Below, in pieces: positions 45,085 through 54,767 of a DNA stretch of 64,000 nucleotides. The first letter of the stretch is position 1, and the number at the start of each line of letters is the position of its first letter. This DNA is from Gillisella vitis (lineage in GTDB: Bacteria > Pseudomonadota > Alphaproteobacteria > Rhizobiales > Rhizobiaceae), in the NCBI RefSeq assembly GCF_001541345.2, contig NZ_LMVL02000006.1, positions 62,001 through 126,000 of the forward strand. Reading direction: 5' to 3'. The notes below the pieces were generated by a model. It saw only the letters and a program-made list of their open reading frames with translations, did not search any database and was not told the DNA's origin. Made by a program: the position numbers and the translations under genes.

Positions 45085-46152
45085 ATGAAATTCAGCCTCT
45101 TCTATTTCGATGGCGATGGCTCCGCTACGAACGGTGACAGCTATCGGCTGCTGATGGACAGCGCACGGTTTGCCGATGACAATGGCCTGAGCGCACTCTG
45201 GGTGCCGGAGCGCCATTTCCATGCCTTCGGCGGCCTCTATCCCAATCCGTCGATGATCCATGCCGCACTGGCCATGGTGACGAAGAAGGTGCAATTGCGC
45301 TCCGGCAGCATTGTTCTGCCGCTCCATCATCCCGTGCGCGTGGCAGAAGAAATTGCCGTCGTGGACAATCTCTCGCAAGGCCGTGTGGGTGTGGCGATTG
45401 CGTCGGGCTGGACGCGCAACGAATTCGTGCTGTCGCGTGAGCCGCATGGCAGCCGCCGCAGCCTGATGTGGCGGAGCTATGATCAGGTCACCAAGCTGCT
45501 TGCTGGCGAGACGCTGACCTTTGAGGATGCGGAAGGCAATGCCGTTGAGGCAAAGACACTGCCGCGCCCGGTGCAACCGCGCGTGCCTTTCTGGGTGGCG
45601 TGCCAGTCCATGGAAACCTTTGTGGAAGCGGGCCGTCGCGGCATCAACGTGCTGACGGCGCTGCTCGGTGAGACATTGGAAAGCCTGACACCCAAGATCG
45701 CCGCCTACCGCCGGTCGCTGGAAAAGAACGGTTTTGATCCGGCTGCGGGCACCGTGAGCATTATGGTGCACACCTATCTCGGCGGTGATGTCGAAACCGT
45801 GAAAGCCAATGTCAAAGGCCCCTTCAGCGATTATCTCAGAACCCATTATCATCTGCTCGAAGGGCTGGCCCGCAGCATGGGTCTTGATATCGCGCTCGAG
45901 AATTTCAGCCGGGACGATCTCGACAGCCTGATCGAGTTCGGGGTTGAGGGCTTCATCAAGGGCCGCTCGCTCATCGGCACGCCGGAAAGCACCGCAGAGA
46001 CAGTGCAGGCGCTGGCTGCGGCGGGGATCGATGAAATCGCATGCCTGATCGACTTCGTGCAGGATTACGATCTCGTCATGGGCGGTCTGCCGCATCTCGC
46101 GCGGCTTGCGCGCCAGCATGCGCCGCAGCCGACCATCGCCGAAGCCGTATAG
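45085..46152 (+). CDS. fbnE: Luciferase-like FMN monooxygenase, MupA/Atu3671 (FbnE) family
   Basis: The 355-residue protein belongs to the natural-product luciferase-like monooxygenases named after MupA and Atu3671. Features: 'KFSLFYFDGDGSATNGDSYR' at the N-terminus, 'LWVPERHFHAFGGLYPNPS', 'RSGSIVLPLHHPVRVAEEIA', 'LSQGRVGVAIASGWTRNEF' and 'LIGTPESTAETVQALAAAGI'. In fabrubactin, the flavin monooxygenase FbnE is proposed to drive Favorskii-like rearrangement of the chain; this gene sits between a PKS with defective KR and an NRPS, where a carrier-bound beta-keto intermediate would be available. AAAGGAA precedes the ATG; the next gene starts 11 bases after the stop. The symbol is given by homology to the C58 gene. 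Confidence 0.85.
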   Translation: MKFSLFYFDGDGSATNGDSYRLLMDSARFADDNGLSALWVPERHFHAFGGLYPNPSMIHAALAMVTKKVQLRSGSIVLPLHHPVRVAEEIAVVDNLSQGRVGVAIASGWTRNEFVLSREPHGSRRSLMWRSYDQVTKLLAGETLTFEDAEGNAVEAKTLPRPVQPRVPFWVACQSMETFVEAGRRGINVLTALLGETLESLTPKIAAYRRSLEKNGFDPAAGTVSIMVHTYLGGDVETVKANVKGPFSDYLRTHYHLLEGLARSMGLDIALENFSRDDLDSLIEFGVEGFIKGRSLIGTPESTAETVQALAAAGIDEIACLIDFVQDYDLVMGGLPHLARLARQHAPQPTIAEAV

Positions 46153-46163
46153 GGAGACTGCCC

Positions 46164-49100
46164 GTGAACTCTGTCGATCCTATTGTGGCGCTGCGCGCCC
46201 GCGTTGCGGCGCTCAGTCTTGCGGAACGCGAGGCCTTCCGCCGCCAGCTCGAAGCCCGTGGGATCGCCTGGGAACGGGTGGCCCCGGAAGAGACGCCACA
46301 AGAGACGCCAAGGGTGTCAACGCGCACCGGGCGCCTGCCGTTGACACCCGGCCAGAAGCATTTCTGGCTCCAGCAGAGCCTCTATCCCGAGAGTTCTGCG
46401 TATCACGTTGCCTATCGCTGGCGGTTTGAGGGGCCGCTTGATCGCGCAGCCCTTGAGCGCAGCCTTGCAACAATTGTCTCCCGGCATGCGCCGCTCAGAA
46501 CCGCCTTTCCCGTGGAGGCAGGTGAGCCTTGGCAGGAGGTTGATCCGAACCACGCTTTTGCTCTGGGCTTTACCGATCTGGAGGCGACAGGCGAGGATGG
46601 TGAGGCGCTGGCGCTGGCTGTTGCGACTGACCCTTTCGATCTCTCAAAGGCACCGCTGATCCGGGCGCATCTCTTCCGGCAGAATGAGAGCGACCATCTG
46701 CTGGCGATCACCCTTCATCACATTGTCGCGGATGGCTGGTCACGCGGCGTGCTGATGCGCGAGCTGACGGCCTGCTACCGCGCCTATCGTATGGGTGCCG
46801 CGCCCGCGCTTTCGCCCATCAACCGTGATTTTGGTGATCTGGTTCTTGATCAACACGCATGGCTTCAGCGCCCGGATTGCGAACGCGCTCGCGACTACTG
46901 GAAACAAACCCTCGCCGATCTCAAGCCGCTGGAATTGCCAAGCGACCGATCCCGCAGCAGCAGCGTTGAGATGACGGCGGCCACCGTGACACGGGTTATT
47001 CCCGTCTCGGTGTCGTCGCAGGTCGCCTCGCTTGCCAGCCAGCTTGGAACCACACCTTTTGTGGTGATGGCTGCGGCCTTCTCGCTGCTGCTTCATCGCT
47101 ACAGTGGCGAGCGGGACCTGTCGGTCTGCGTGCCCGTCGCCGGGCGGGACGATCCGGATGCCGCAGGGCTGATTGGTCTGTTTACCAACACGCTGGTGCT
47201 GCGCGCGCAACTTGATCCGCGGATGACGTTTTCGCAGTGGGTCGGGGCGGTTCAGGAGCGGTTCTCGGATGCGCTCGACCATCAGGCATTTCCCTTTCCG
47301 CTGATTGCTGAGGCACTTGGCATGAGCCGCGACCAACGGCAGAACCCGCTCTCGCAGGTTATGTTCCAGTTGCAGTCGCAAGATTACCGCGCACAGAATG
47401 CCGAGCAGATCGATTTCGGCATCGACGGTCTCAAGGTTCGCCAACAGCCAGCAAGGCTGAGTGAAACAAAGGTCGATCTCAGTTGGTATGTGATGGAGCG
47501 GGAATCCGGCTATCTGCTGAACATCGAATATCGCATGGCGATCTTTGATTCATGGCGGATCGAGCGCATGGCCGCCCATTTCGAGGTTTTGCTCGGCTCC
47601 ATCCTGCAAGCTCCTAATGCTTTGCTGCCAACGCTCGCCTATCTATCAAAGGAAGAGCATGCCGCCGTGGTTGCGCTTGGAACGCCAACCGCGCGGCCCG
47701 TGCCTGACATCACCATGCACGACGCAATCGCACACGTGGCCCGGCACCAACCCGATGCGATTGCACTTGAAAGTCAGGGCCGCAGTTGGACCTATGGCGA
47801 ACTACAGACAGATGTGGACGCACTTACTGACACGCTTGTCAGCCTTTCGGTTCACCCCGGCGATAGGGTCGCCGTTTCGCTGCCGGGCAGGGGGCAATCC
47901 GTCATCGCCTTCCTTGCCATTCTGAAAGCGGGTGCGGTCTATGTTCCGCTCGATCCCGATCATCCGGCGGATCGGGTTGCCTATGTGCTTGAGGATTCCG
48001 GTGTCAGTCTGGTTTTGACGGACAGGGCAGACCTCTATCCGGCCCATCGCTCCCTTGATCCGACCCGCCCAATGCCGGTGAGCGACACCCCTGCCGCGCT
48101 GCCGCCCTCTGATCCCGCGCGCATCGCCTATCTTCTCTACACCAGCGGCAGTACGGGCCGACCGAACGGCGTGCCGATTGGCCATGCAAGCCTGCTCAAT
48201 CATCTGCGCTCCATGGCCGTCTCGCCGGGGCTTGCGCCCGGTGATCGGCTTTTGGCAATCACCACGCCCACCTTCGACATTTCCATTCTGGAAATGCTTC
48301 TGCCGCTCAGCGTCGGCGCGACCACCGTGCTTTACGGCCAAGACCTGCTGCTTGCGCCACAGCGGCTTGCCGACGTGCTTGTCACGGATCGTATCTCGCA
48401 TTTGCAGGCAACGCCCGCCTATTGGCGCATGTTGATCGACAGTGGCTGGGAGGGATTGCCGCATCTCATCGCCCTTTGCGGCGGCGAGGCGCTGGATGCG
48501 CCGCTTGCCCGCAAGCTGATCGACCGCACGAAAGAGTTGTGGAACGTTTATGGGCCAACGGAGGCGACAATCTGGGCAAGCGCGCTGAAGGTCACCCACG
48601 CCCACGCGGAAAGCGGCAAAGTGCCCGTTGGTGGCCTTCTCGACAATACCCACCTCCACGTTCTCGACGCCTATATGCAGCCCTTGCCGCGCGGCATTGG
48701 CGGCGAACTCTATATCGGTGGGCCGTGCCTCAGCCCCGGTTACTGGAACCGCCCGGCTCTCACAGCCGCGCGCTTCGTGCCGAACCCGTTCTACGATGAA
48801 AACAGCCCTGCGCTTAGGCTCTATCGCACCGGCGATGCGGTTGTTCGTCTGGCAAATAGTGAGATCGAATTTATCGGACGCACGGATTTTCAGGTCAAGC
48901 TGCGCGGCTACCGCATCGAGATCGGCGAGATCGAAGACAAATTGCTGCGCGAAAGCGTCGTTGAGCAGGCCATCGTCACGCTCGACGCGGAAAACGAGCG
49001 GCTGATTGCCTATGTGCTCGTTCGCGATTGGCCGACGACGAACGATGGTGAGATTGAGCGTAAGCTACGCCAGTCGTTGTCTGCGCAATTGCCGCGCTAT

Positions 49101-52100
49101 ATGGTGCCGACGGCCTTCGTGCTGATGGATGAATTTCCTCTCAACCCGAACGGTAAGGTGGATCGCAAACAGCTTCCGATCCCCCAACTTTCCACAACGC
49201 GTACGGAGCCGGTTCCAGCCCGCAATGCCATTGAGGCGACGCTGCTGGAAATATGGAAGGCCGTGCTGCGGCGCGAGGATTTTGGCATCGAGGATAATTT
49301 CTTCGATCTCGGTGGTGACTCCATTATCGGCGTCCAGATCGTCGCGAAGGCACAAGCCAAGGGGCTGAAGCTCGAACCGACCCAGATTTTCGAGTTGCAG
49401 ACAATTGCAGCACAGGCCGCAGTTGCCGTTGCCGAAAACGCGGTTCAGGCAATTGAGGTTCAGATAAGTGAGGTTGCCGAAAGCGGACCTAGCTTCGAGA
49501 TGACGCCCGTGCAGGCGGGCATGCTGTTCCACAGTCTGATGGCCCCAGCCTCAGGCACCTATATCGAGCAATGCTGGTGCGTGCTGGAAGGCCCGCTGGA
49601 TACCGATGCTTTCAAATCGGCGTGGGGGAGGGTGATCGCCCGCCATGAGGTTTTGCGTGGTGCCTGCCGCTGGTTGGATGTCGAGCGGCCAGTCATGGTC
49701 ATTGCGGAAGATGTTGTGCCCGAATGGCGCGAAGCGGATTGGTCGGGCGAAGACGCGGCAGGGCAGGAGACAGCCTTTGCGGCATGGCTGGAGGCGGATC
49801 GCCGCCGTGGCTTTACGCTGGATGCGGCACCCCTTTTGCGGTTTGCGCTGATACGGCTCGGAACTGGCCGCCATCGCTTCGTCTGGACTTTCCACCACCT
49901 GTTGATGGATGGCTGGTGCGGCTCGCTGCTTGTCGGCGAAATGTTGAAGGCTTATGCCGGCGAAAGCCTGCCAGCGCCTCCCCCGTCTTATCGGCAATAC
50001 GTCGCGTGGCGCGACCGGCAGGATATCTCTTCTGCGCAGGCCTATTGGTCGCACGCTCTTGCCGATCTGCCGCAAGGCGGCCTGTTCGGGGAGACGAAAA
50101 CGGGCGAGGCGGCACAGGAGGCCATTGTCGAGATCCGGCGCAGCCTTGATGCCAGCCTCGCAACGCGGCTGACCGTGATGGCGCGGCGGGAGCGGCTGAC
50201 GCTGGCGACCGTGTTACAGGGGGCCTGGGCGCTGCTTCTATCGCGCTATGGGGCCGAGGACGATGTGATCTTCGGAACGGTTTTGTCGGGCCGCCCGCCG
50301 GACCTGCCAGATGCAGACCGAATGATTGGCCTGTTCCTGAACACGGTGCCGTTCCGCGCCCGCACGCGACCGGATGAGAGGGTGGCCGAATGGCTTCAAG
50401 GCCTCCAGTCTGCGCATCGCCAGCGGGAAAAGCACGGGCATGCAGCGCTTGCCGATATTCAGCGCTGGGCTGGCAAGACCGCCGATCAGCCGCTTTTTGA
50501 CACGTTGCTTATCATCGAGAATCTACCGCTTTCGATGCAGGCTGCTTTCGCGGAAGGAACACACACGCTCACCCTCACCGATCCCGGCAGCTATGAGCGT
50601 ACGCATTATCCGCTGTCGCTCCGGGTCTTTCCCGGGACCGAGATTGAGATTGCGCTTGCCGCGGACCCATCCCGTCTGTCATCCACAAGAGCGGATCGTC
50701 TGCTGCGCCATTACGAGACTTTGCTCTCATCCATCGCTGATGATCCGCAAGCCTGCCTTGGCACAATCGAGATGCTTCATCCCGATGAGCGAGACATCCT
50801 GCTCCAGACGGGCCGAGGTCCGCAGACGCAGCCAAGTGTGGCGGTTCACGACCAGATCATCGCGCGGGCGCAAAGCAAACCGGGCAAAGCCGCCGTCGTT
50901 CAGGTGGGTGAGGGCCGCGACAGCGCCATGTCCTATGGCGATCTCGTCCTTCACGCGGATGCTCTTGCCCATCACATTTACCAGCAAGGCATTGGCCGGG
51001 GCGCGGTCGTTGCGGTCTATCAGCGGCGTGGAAGCGCATTGCTGCCCTCACTGCTGGCCGTCATGCGGTCGGGTGCTGCCTATCTGCCTGTTGATCCCGA
51101 CTATCCGGCAGAGCGCATTGCCTACATGCTGGCCGATTCCGGTGCAGCGCTGGTGCTAACGGATCTTGCGGACAGTGAGCGGGCGGAGATGCCGCAAGAT
51201 GTTCCGGTGATGGACCCGACCCAGATATTCGGCGGTGCGTCGGCATCCTTCAAACCTGCTGCGGTTCAGGCCGATGATCTCGCCTACATTCTTTATACCA
51301 GCGGCAGCACCGGCCAGCCCAAGGGCGTGGCAATTACCCATGGTGCCCTTGCCAATTTCATCGCGTCCATGGCCGACAGGCCCGGGATCGATGCGAGCGA
51401 CCGCCTGCTGGCGCTGACCACGATTGGCTTCGACATTGCGGGGCTGGAATTGTTCGCCCCTCTTTCGCAAGGCGCAACAGTGCTGCTTACTGAGAGCGCC
51501 ATTGCCCGCGATGGTCGGCGTCTTGCCGCGCTGATCGATCGTGTGCAGCCGAGTGTCATGCAGGCAACGCCCGCCGGGTGGCGCATGCTGATCGAGACGG
51601 GGTGGCGCGGAGCGAGGGGGCTTCGCATGCTGTGCGGCGGCGAGGCGCTGGACAGCCGTCTGGCAGTCGAGTTACTGGATCGGGGCAATTGCCTGTGGAA
51701 TCTTTACGGTCCAACCGAGACAACCGTCTGGTCTGCGGCCACTGAGGTGCGGCGTGAAGACCTCAATGGCCACAGTGTCACGGTTGCTGGCCCCATTCAG
51801 AACACCCAACTCTATGTTCTCGACCGGCGCGGGGAACCCGTGCCACCGGGCACGCCGGGAGAATTGCACATCGGCGGTGCGGGATTGAGCCCGGGCTACT
51901 GGGGCAAACCCGGCCTGACGGCAGACAGGTTCATCCCCAACCCTTTCCGGCGTGGTCCGCAGGACGGCTACCATCTGTACCGCACTGGCGACCTTGTGCG
52001 CTTGGCGGAGAATGGCGCGCTCGATTTTCTCGGACGGATCGACAATCAGGTGAAGCTGCGTGGCTATCGCATCGAACTCGGGGAGGTCGAGGCAAGGCTT

Positions 52101-52709
52101 GCGGCCCATCCTCGCGTTGCCGAAGCGGCAGTGCTTGTCGAAGATGGCGGTGCTGGCAAGCAGCTTGTCGCCTATCTGCGTTGGCGAGAGCCATTTGCCG
52201 GGGAGGCGAGCGCGGAGCTTGGACCCCATATGGCCGACAGCCTGCCGCTCTACATGCTGCCATCGGCCTATGTCGCGCTTGATGCCTTCCCGCTGACGCC
52301 AAACGGCAAGGTTGATCGCCGCGCACTTCCGGCCTGCCGACCAAAACCGGCACAGCGGCAAACGCACCTGCCGATCTCCGGCGAACCCGCGGCAACGCTT
52401 GCCGCAATCTGGCGAGAGGCGCTTAAACTCGACCACGTCAATCCGGGGGACAATTTCTTCGAATGCGGCGGCCATTCGCTGCTTGTTGTCTCTTTGCAGG
52501 GTGTGATCGACAAGCGTTTTGGAGTATCGATTGATATTACGGCCTTTTTCCAGTTTCCGACGCTGGAAACAATGGCCGCCCATATCGCGCAGCTCCAAGC
52601 CGGTCGTGAAGGCGAATGGTCTGGAGGTGATCGAACCCTCTTGCGCCAGACGGGTCGCGATCGCCTTGCAGGTCGCCGTGGCCTGCGGGCCGAACGCACA
52701 GGTGCCTGA
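46164..52709 (+). CDS. Two-module NRPS, C-A-T-C-A-T
   Basis: The 2181-residue protein begins with GTG at 46164 after AGGGAG; the open frame to 46041 lies inside the monooxygenase gene. Domains: C1 (HHIVADGWS, ~190), A1 (YLLYTSGSTGRPNG, ~656), T1 (LGGDSIIG, ~1050), C2 (HHLLMDGWC, ~1245), A2 (YILYTSGSTGQPKG, ~1710), T2 (CGGHSLLV, ~2102). Specificity positions read DILQLGVIWK for A1 and DILQLGLVWK for A2, each one change from the glycine code DILQLGLIWK. In A1 the lysine of motif A3 is Asn. C2 opens 'MTPVQAGMLFHSLMAPASGT', like domains accepting D-donors, though no epimerase precedes it. No release domain; a 40-residue basic tail follows T2 and may dock with the next protein. Confidence 0.93.
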   Translation: MNSVDPIVALRARVAALSLAEREAFRRQLEARGIAWERVAPEETPQETPRVSTRTGRLPLTPGQKHFWLQQSLYPESSAYHVAYRWRFEGPLDRAALERSLATIVSRHAPLRTAFPVEAGEPWQEVDPNHAFALGFTDLEATGEDGEALALAVATDPFDLSKAPLIRAHLFRQNESDHLLAITLHHIVADGWSRGVLMRELTACYRAYRMGAAPALSPINRDFGDLVLDQHAWLQRPDCERARDYWKQTLADLKPLELPSDRSRSSSVEMTAATVTRVIPVSVSSQVASLASQLGTTPFVVMAAAFSLLLHRYSGERDLSVCVPVAGRDDPDAAGLIGLFTNTLVLRAQLDPRMTFSQWVGAVQERFSDALDHQAFPFPLIAEALGMSRDQRQNPLSQVMFQLQSQDYRAQNAEQIDFGIDGLKVRQQPARLSETKVDLSWYVMERESGYLLNIEYRMAIFDSWRIERMAAHFEVLLGSILQAPNALLPTLAYLSKEEHAAVVALGTPTARPVPDITMHDAIAHVARHQPDAIALESQGRSWTYGELQTDVDALTDTLVSLSVHPGDRVAVSLPGRGQSVIAFLAILKAGAVYVPLDPDHPADRVAYVLEDSGVSLVLTDRADLYPAHRSLDPTRPMPVSDTPAALPPSDPARIAYLLYTSGSTGRPNGVPIGHASLLNHLRSMAVSPGLAPGDRLLAITTPTFDISILEMLLPLSVGATTVLYGQDLLLAPQRLADVLVTDRISHLQATPAYWRMLIDSGWEGLPHLIALCGGEALDAPLARKLIDRTKELWNVYGPTEATIWASALKVTHAHAESGKVPVGGLLDNTHLHVLDAYMQPLPRGIGGELYIGGPCLSPGYWNRPALTAARFVPNPFYDENSPALRLYRTGDAVVRLANSEIEFIGRTDFQVKLRGYRIEIGEIEDKLLRESVVEQAIVTLDAENERLIAYVLVRDWPTTNDGEIERKLRQSLSAQLPRYMVPTAFVLMDEFPLNPNGKVDRKQLPIPQLSTTRTEPVPARNAIEATLLEIWKAVLRREDFGIEDNFFDLGGDSIIGVQIVAKAQAKGLKLEPTQIFELQTIAAQAAVAVAENAVQAIEVQISEVAESGPSFEMTPVQAGMLFHSLMAPASGTYIEQCWCVLEGPLDTDAFKSAWGRVIARHEVLRGACRWLDVERPVMVIAEDVVPEWREADWSGEDAAGQETAFAAWLEADRRRGFTLDAAPLLRFALIRLGTGRHRFVWTFHHLLMDGWCGSLLVGEMLKAYAGESLPAPPPSYRQYVAWRDRQDISSAQAYWSHALADLPQGGLFGETKTGEAAQEAIVEIRRSLDASLATRLTVMARRERLTLATVLQGAWALLLSRYGAEDDVIFGTVLSGRPPDLPDADRMIGLFLNTVPFRARTRPDERVAEWLQGLQSAHRQREKHGHAALADIQRWAGKTADQPLFDTLLIIENLPLSMQAAFAEGTHTLTLTDPGSYERTHYPLSLRVFPGTEIEIALAADPSRLSSTRADRLLRHYETLLSSIADDPQACLGTIEMLHPDERDILLQTGRGPQTQPSVAVHDQIIARAQSKPGKAAVVQVGEGRDSAMSYGDLVLHADALAHHIYQQGIGRGAVVAVYQRRGSALLPSLLAVMRSGAAYLPVDPDYPAERIAYMLADSGAALVLTDLADSERAEMPQDVPVMDPTQIFGGASASFKPAAVQADDLAYILYTSGSTGQPKGVAITHGALANFIASMADRPGIDASDRLLALTTIGFDIAGLELFAPLSQGATVLLTESAIARDGRRLAALIDRVQPSVMQATPAGWRMLIETGWRGARGLRMLCGGEALDSRLAVELLDRGNCLWNLYGPTETTVWSAATEVRREDLNGHSVTVAGPIQNTQLYVLDRRGEPVPPGTPGELHIGGAGLSPGYWGKPGLTADRFIPNPFRRGPQDGYHLYRTGDLVRLAENGALDFLGRIDNQVKLRGYRIELGEVEARLAAHPRVAEAAVLVEDGGAGKQLVAYLRWREPFAGEASAELGPHMADSLPLYMLPSAYVALDAFPLTPNGKVDRRALPACRPKPAQRQTHLPISGEPAATLAAIWREALKLDHVNPGDNFFECGGHSLLVVSLQGVIDKRFGVSIDITAFFQFPTLETMAAHIAQLQAGREGEWSGGDRTLLRQTGRDRLAGRRGLRAERTGA

Positions 52710-52712
52710 CGC

Positions 52713-54089
52713 ATGCAGACAGTTGAAACCCTTGGCGATGCGGACCTGCCGCGCCGCCCGCCATCCGCGCGAACGACAAAGTCGCTTTTCCGGCTTAGCC
52801 TGCCGATGTTCGTGCATTCGCTGCTGACCTTTCTGGTCATGCTGTCGGAAATGCTGATCGTCAGTGCCTATTCCGCCAATGCGGCAGCGGCGGTGGCGAT
52901 TGTGCGGCAAGTGCTTCAGGTTGTTTTCGAGATTTCGAGCATGGTCGGGATCGGCGCGGTCATCCTGATATCGCACAGTCTCGGGCGCGGTGACGAGGAG
53001 GGCGCGCGGCAGATCGCAGCGCTTGCGGTCTTCACCAATACGCTCCTTGGCCTTTTGGTAGGCGGTCTGCTGTTTCTGGGTGGACCGGTGATCTTGCGGA
53101 TTCTCGATGTCCCGGCATCAATCGTTCACGATGCAAGTCTTTATCTTTCCGTCGCCGCCGCTGCCATGGCCTTCAATGCGCTTGCCACGGCTGCGATTGC
53201 CAGCCTGAGGGCTTTCGGCAGCAGCCGGGTGATTGTGATGACCGGCTTGCTCCTGTCGGTGATTTACATTGGGGCGACCTATGTTCTTGTGCTTGGTGCC
53301 GGGCCGGTTCCCCCGCTCGGAGTGACAGGTGCGGCCTATGCAACACTCGGCTCAAGGATTGCAATGGCGCTGATGTTCGGCCTTGCCGTCTATTACACTC
53401 TCGGTCTTCGTTTCGTGGCTGGGCCGATCAGGGCGCGGCTCTTGCTCGTGCGGCGGATGCTCGTCCTCGCCTTTCCCAGTGTTTCGGACTATATCGGCTA
53501 CGGTTTTTACCAGCTTGTCCTGCTCGGCTTTGTTGCGGGCTTCGGCGTCTCAAGTGTCTTGAGCCGCACCTATGTCATGCTGGCCATGACGTTCCTCATC
53601 CTTGTCGTCATGGCTGTGAGCCAAGGAAACGAGGTGCTCGTCGGCTATCGCTGGGGCGAAGGCCGACGGCAGGACGCCTATCGTCAGGCGCTGCGCTCCA
53701 GCCTTGCCGCAACCGTGGTCACGATGGCAATCGCGCTTCTGTTCTGGCTCTTGTCCGATCAATATCTCGGATTGTTCGGACAGGGCGGTGAGGTTCTGGA
53801 ACTTTCCACCTACCTTTTGTTGCTGACGATTTTCATCCAGCCCGGCTTCGCCTTCAATACAGTGCTGCTGCATTCGCTCAGGGCTGTCGGCGACGCACGG
53901 GTCCCGGTCCTCGTCAGTATCGGGTTGACTTGGGGGCTCGGTCTGCCACTGGCCTGGCTGTTTTGCGTGGAGGCGGGCTATGGGGTCGAAGGTGTCTGGT
54001 ACGCGCTGATTATTGAGGAGACACTCAAGGCCGGTTTCATGCTTTCGCGCTGGCACGGGCGCGGATGGATGCGCAATGCCATTGCCTGA
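52713..54089 (+). CDS. MATE family exporter
   Basis: The 458-residue membrane protein has the 12-helix pattern of MATE/NorM exporters in two halves, with 'LPMFVHSLLTFLVMLSEMLI', 'GIGAVILISHSLGRGDEEGA' and 'AMTFLILVVMAVSQGNEVLV' (the conserved SQGxxxLxG region). It starts three bases after the NRPS stop, so it is the last gene of the rightward biosynthesis operon and the best candidate for secretion of the finished siderophore into the periplasm or medium. Direct evidence of substrate is absent. Confidence 0.9.
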   Translation: MQTVETLGDADLPRRPPSARTTKSLFRLSLPMFVHSLLTFLVMLSEMLIVSAYSANAAAAVAIVRQVLQVVFEISSMVGIGAVILISHSLGRGDEEGARQIAALAVFTNTLLGLLVGGLLFLGGPVILRILDVPASIVHDASLYLSVAAAAMAFNALATAAIASLRAFGSSRVIVMTGLLLSVIYIGATYVLVLGAGPVPPLGVTGAAYATLGSRIAMALMFGLAVYYTLGLRFVAGPIRARLLLVRRMLVLAFPSVSDYIGYGFYQLVLLGFVAGFGVSSVLSRTYVMLAMTFLILVVMAVSQGNEVLVGYRWGEGRRQDAYRQALRSSLAATVVTMAIALLFWLLSDQYLGLFGQGGEVLELSTYLLLLTIFIQPGFAFNTVLLHSLRAVGDARVPVLVSIGLTWGLGLPLAWLFCVEAGYGVEGVWYALIIEETLKAGFMLSRWHGRGWMRNAIA

Positions 54090-54104
54090 TATTGTTTTGC
54101 ACAA

Positions 54105-54119
54105 TGAAGCCCATGGTCA
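54105..54119. promoter_or_regulatory. Second TGA-N9-TCA motif, upstream of the Rrf2 gene
   Basis: TGAAGCCCATGGTCA has the same TGA-N9-TCA form as the box at 38001-38015 and lies 58-72 bases upstream of the Rrf2-type gene start. It may mediate autoregulation. Chance occurrence is quite possible. Confidence 0.3.
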
Positions 54120-54176
54120 CCATCATCCAAATATGCGACTATGGTTCAACGAGTAACTCACCTGATAGTGCCATCC

Positions 54177-54695
54177 ATGCGCCTGAAGCGGCAATCCGAA
54201 ATTGCGATCGGTATATTGACAGCCTGCGCGCAAAGTCCATTGACGAAGCACCCTGCCCAGCATCTGGCGCAAGAGGTCGGCGCGACGAGGGATCATGCCT
54301 ATCAAGTCGTCGCTCTTCTGGTCCGCAACGGGTTTCTCACCAGCGATCGCGGGCCGGGCGGTGGCCTTCGCCTTGCGCGTGATCCCAAGGACATCAAGCT
54401 CGCCGACGTGCTGCGGATCACCCAGCCGGACCTCGACAGCAACGCGCAAGAGCCTGAACCCGGGACTCTCAAAGGGCAGCCCTTGCTTGACGGCATCGTT
54501 GCAGCGGCCTCGTCCTTTCTTGTCAGGCTGCTCGACCGTTTCACTGTCGCGGACCTCGTGGCCTCGCCCGATAGCTCCGCTATCGCTTGTCTCGAGTGTA
54601 GCCTCGTGACCGCCCGCCCGGCTCGCGAGCGTTTGATGCGGTTGCCCGTGCCCCAGTTGTCCCCCGCAGACGACAGTCTGGAAACCGACGCCTGA
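54177..54695 (+). CDS. Rrf2-family transcriptional regulator without cluster cysteines
   Basis: The 172-residue protein has the Rrf2 winged helix: 'MRLKRQSEIAIGILTACAQS', 'AQHLAQEVGATRDHAYQVVA' and the wing 'NGFLTSDRGPGGGLRLARDP', followed by 'LADVLRITQPDL'. In RirA and NsrR three cysteines after the wing (around 90-105) bind an Fe-S cluster; that segment has none here. Cysteines occur only at ~17 and in 'AIACLECSLV' (~143-146). It may therefore sense something else or act without a cluster. The ATG at 54177 matches the family N-terminus; the frame opens at 54141. It sits just after the exporter, and is a candidate local regulator of the siderophore locus. Confidence 0.8.
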   Translation: MRLKRQSEIAIGILTACAQSPLTKHPAQHLAQEVGATRDHAYQVVALLVRNGFLTSDRGPGGGLRLARDPKDIKLADVLRITQPDLDSNAQEPEPGTLKGQPLLDGIVAAASSFLVRLLDRFTVADLVASPDSSAIACLECSLVTARPARERLMRLPVPQLSPADDSLETDA

Positions 54696-54767
54696 TCGAC
54701 CTGAGGCAACGGATGGATATCCGTGAACAGACCCGATACCGTAGGATTCAAGACGCGAATACGGCGT

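Noticed and set aside
45058..46119. 353-codon minus-strand frame opposite the monooxygenase
   Set aside because: Exact antisense of a well-recognised luciferase-like enzyme; no family features of its own.
51672..52976. 434-codon minus-strand frame opposite the NRPS end
   Set aside because: Antisense shadow spanning two plus-strand genes.
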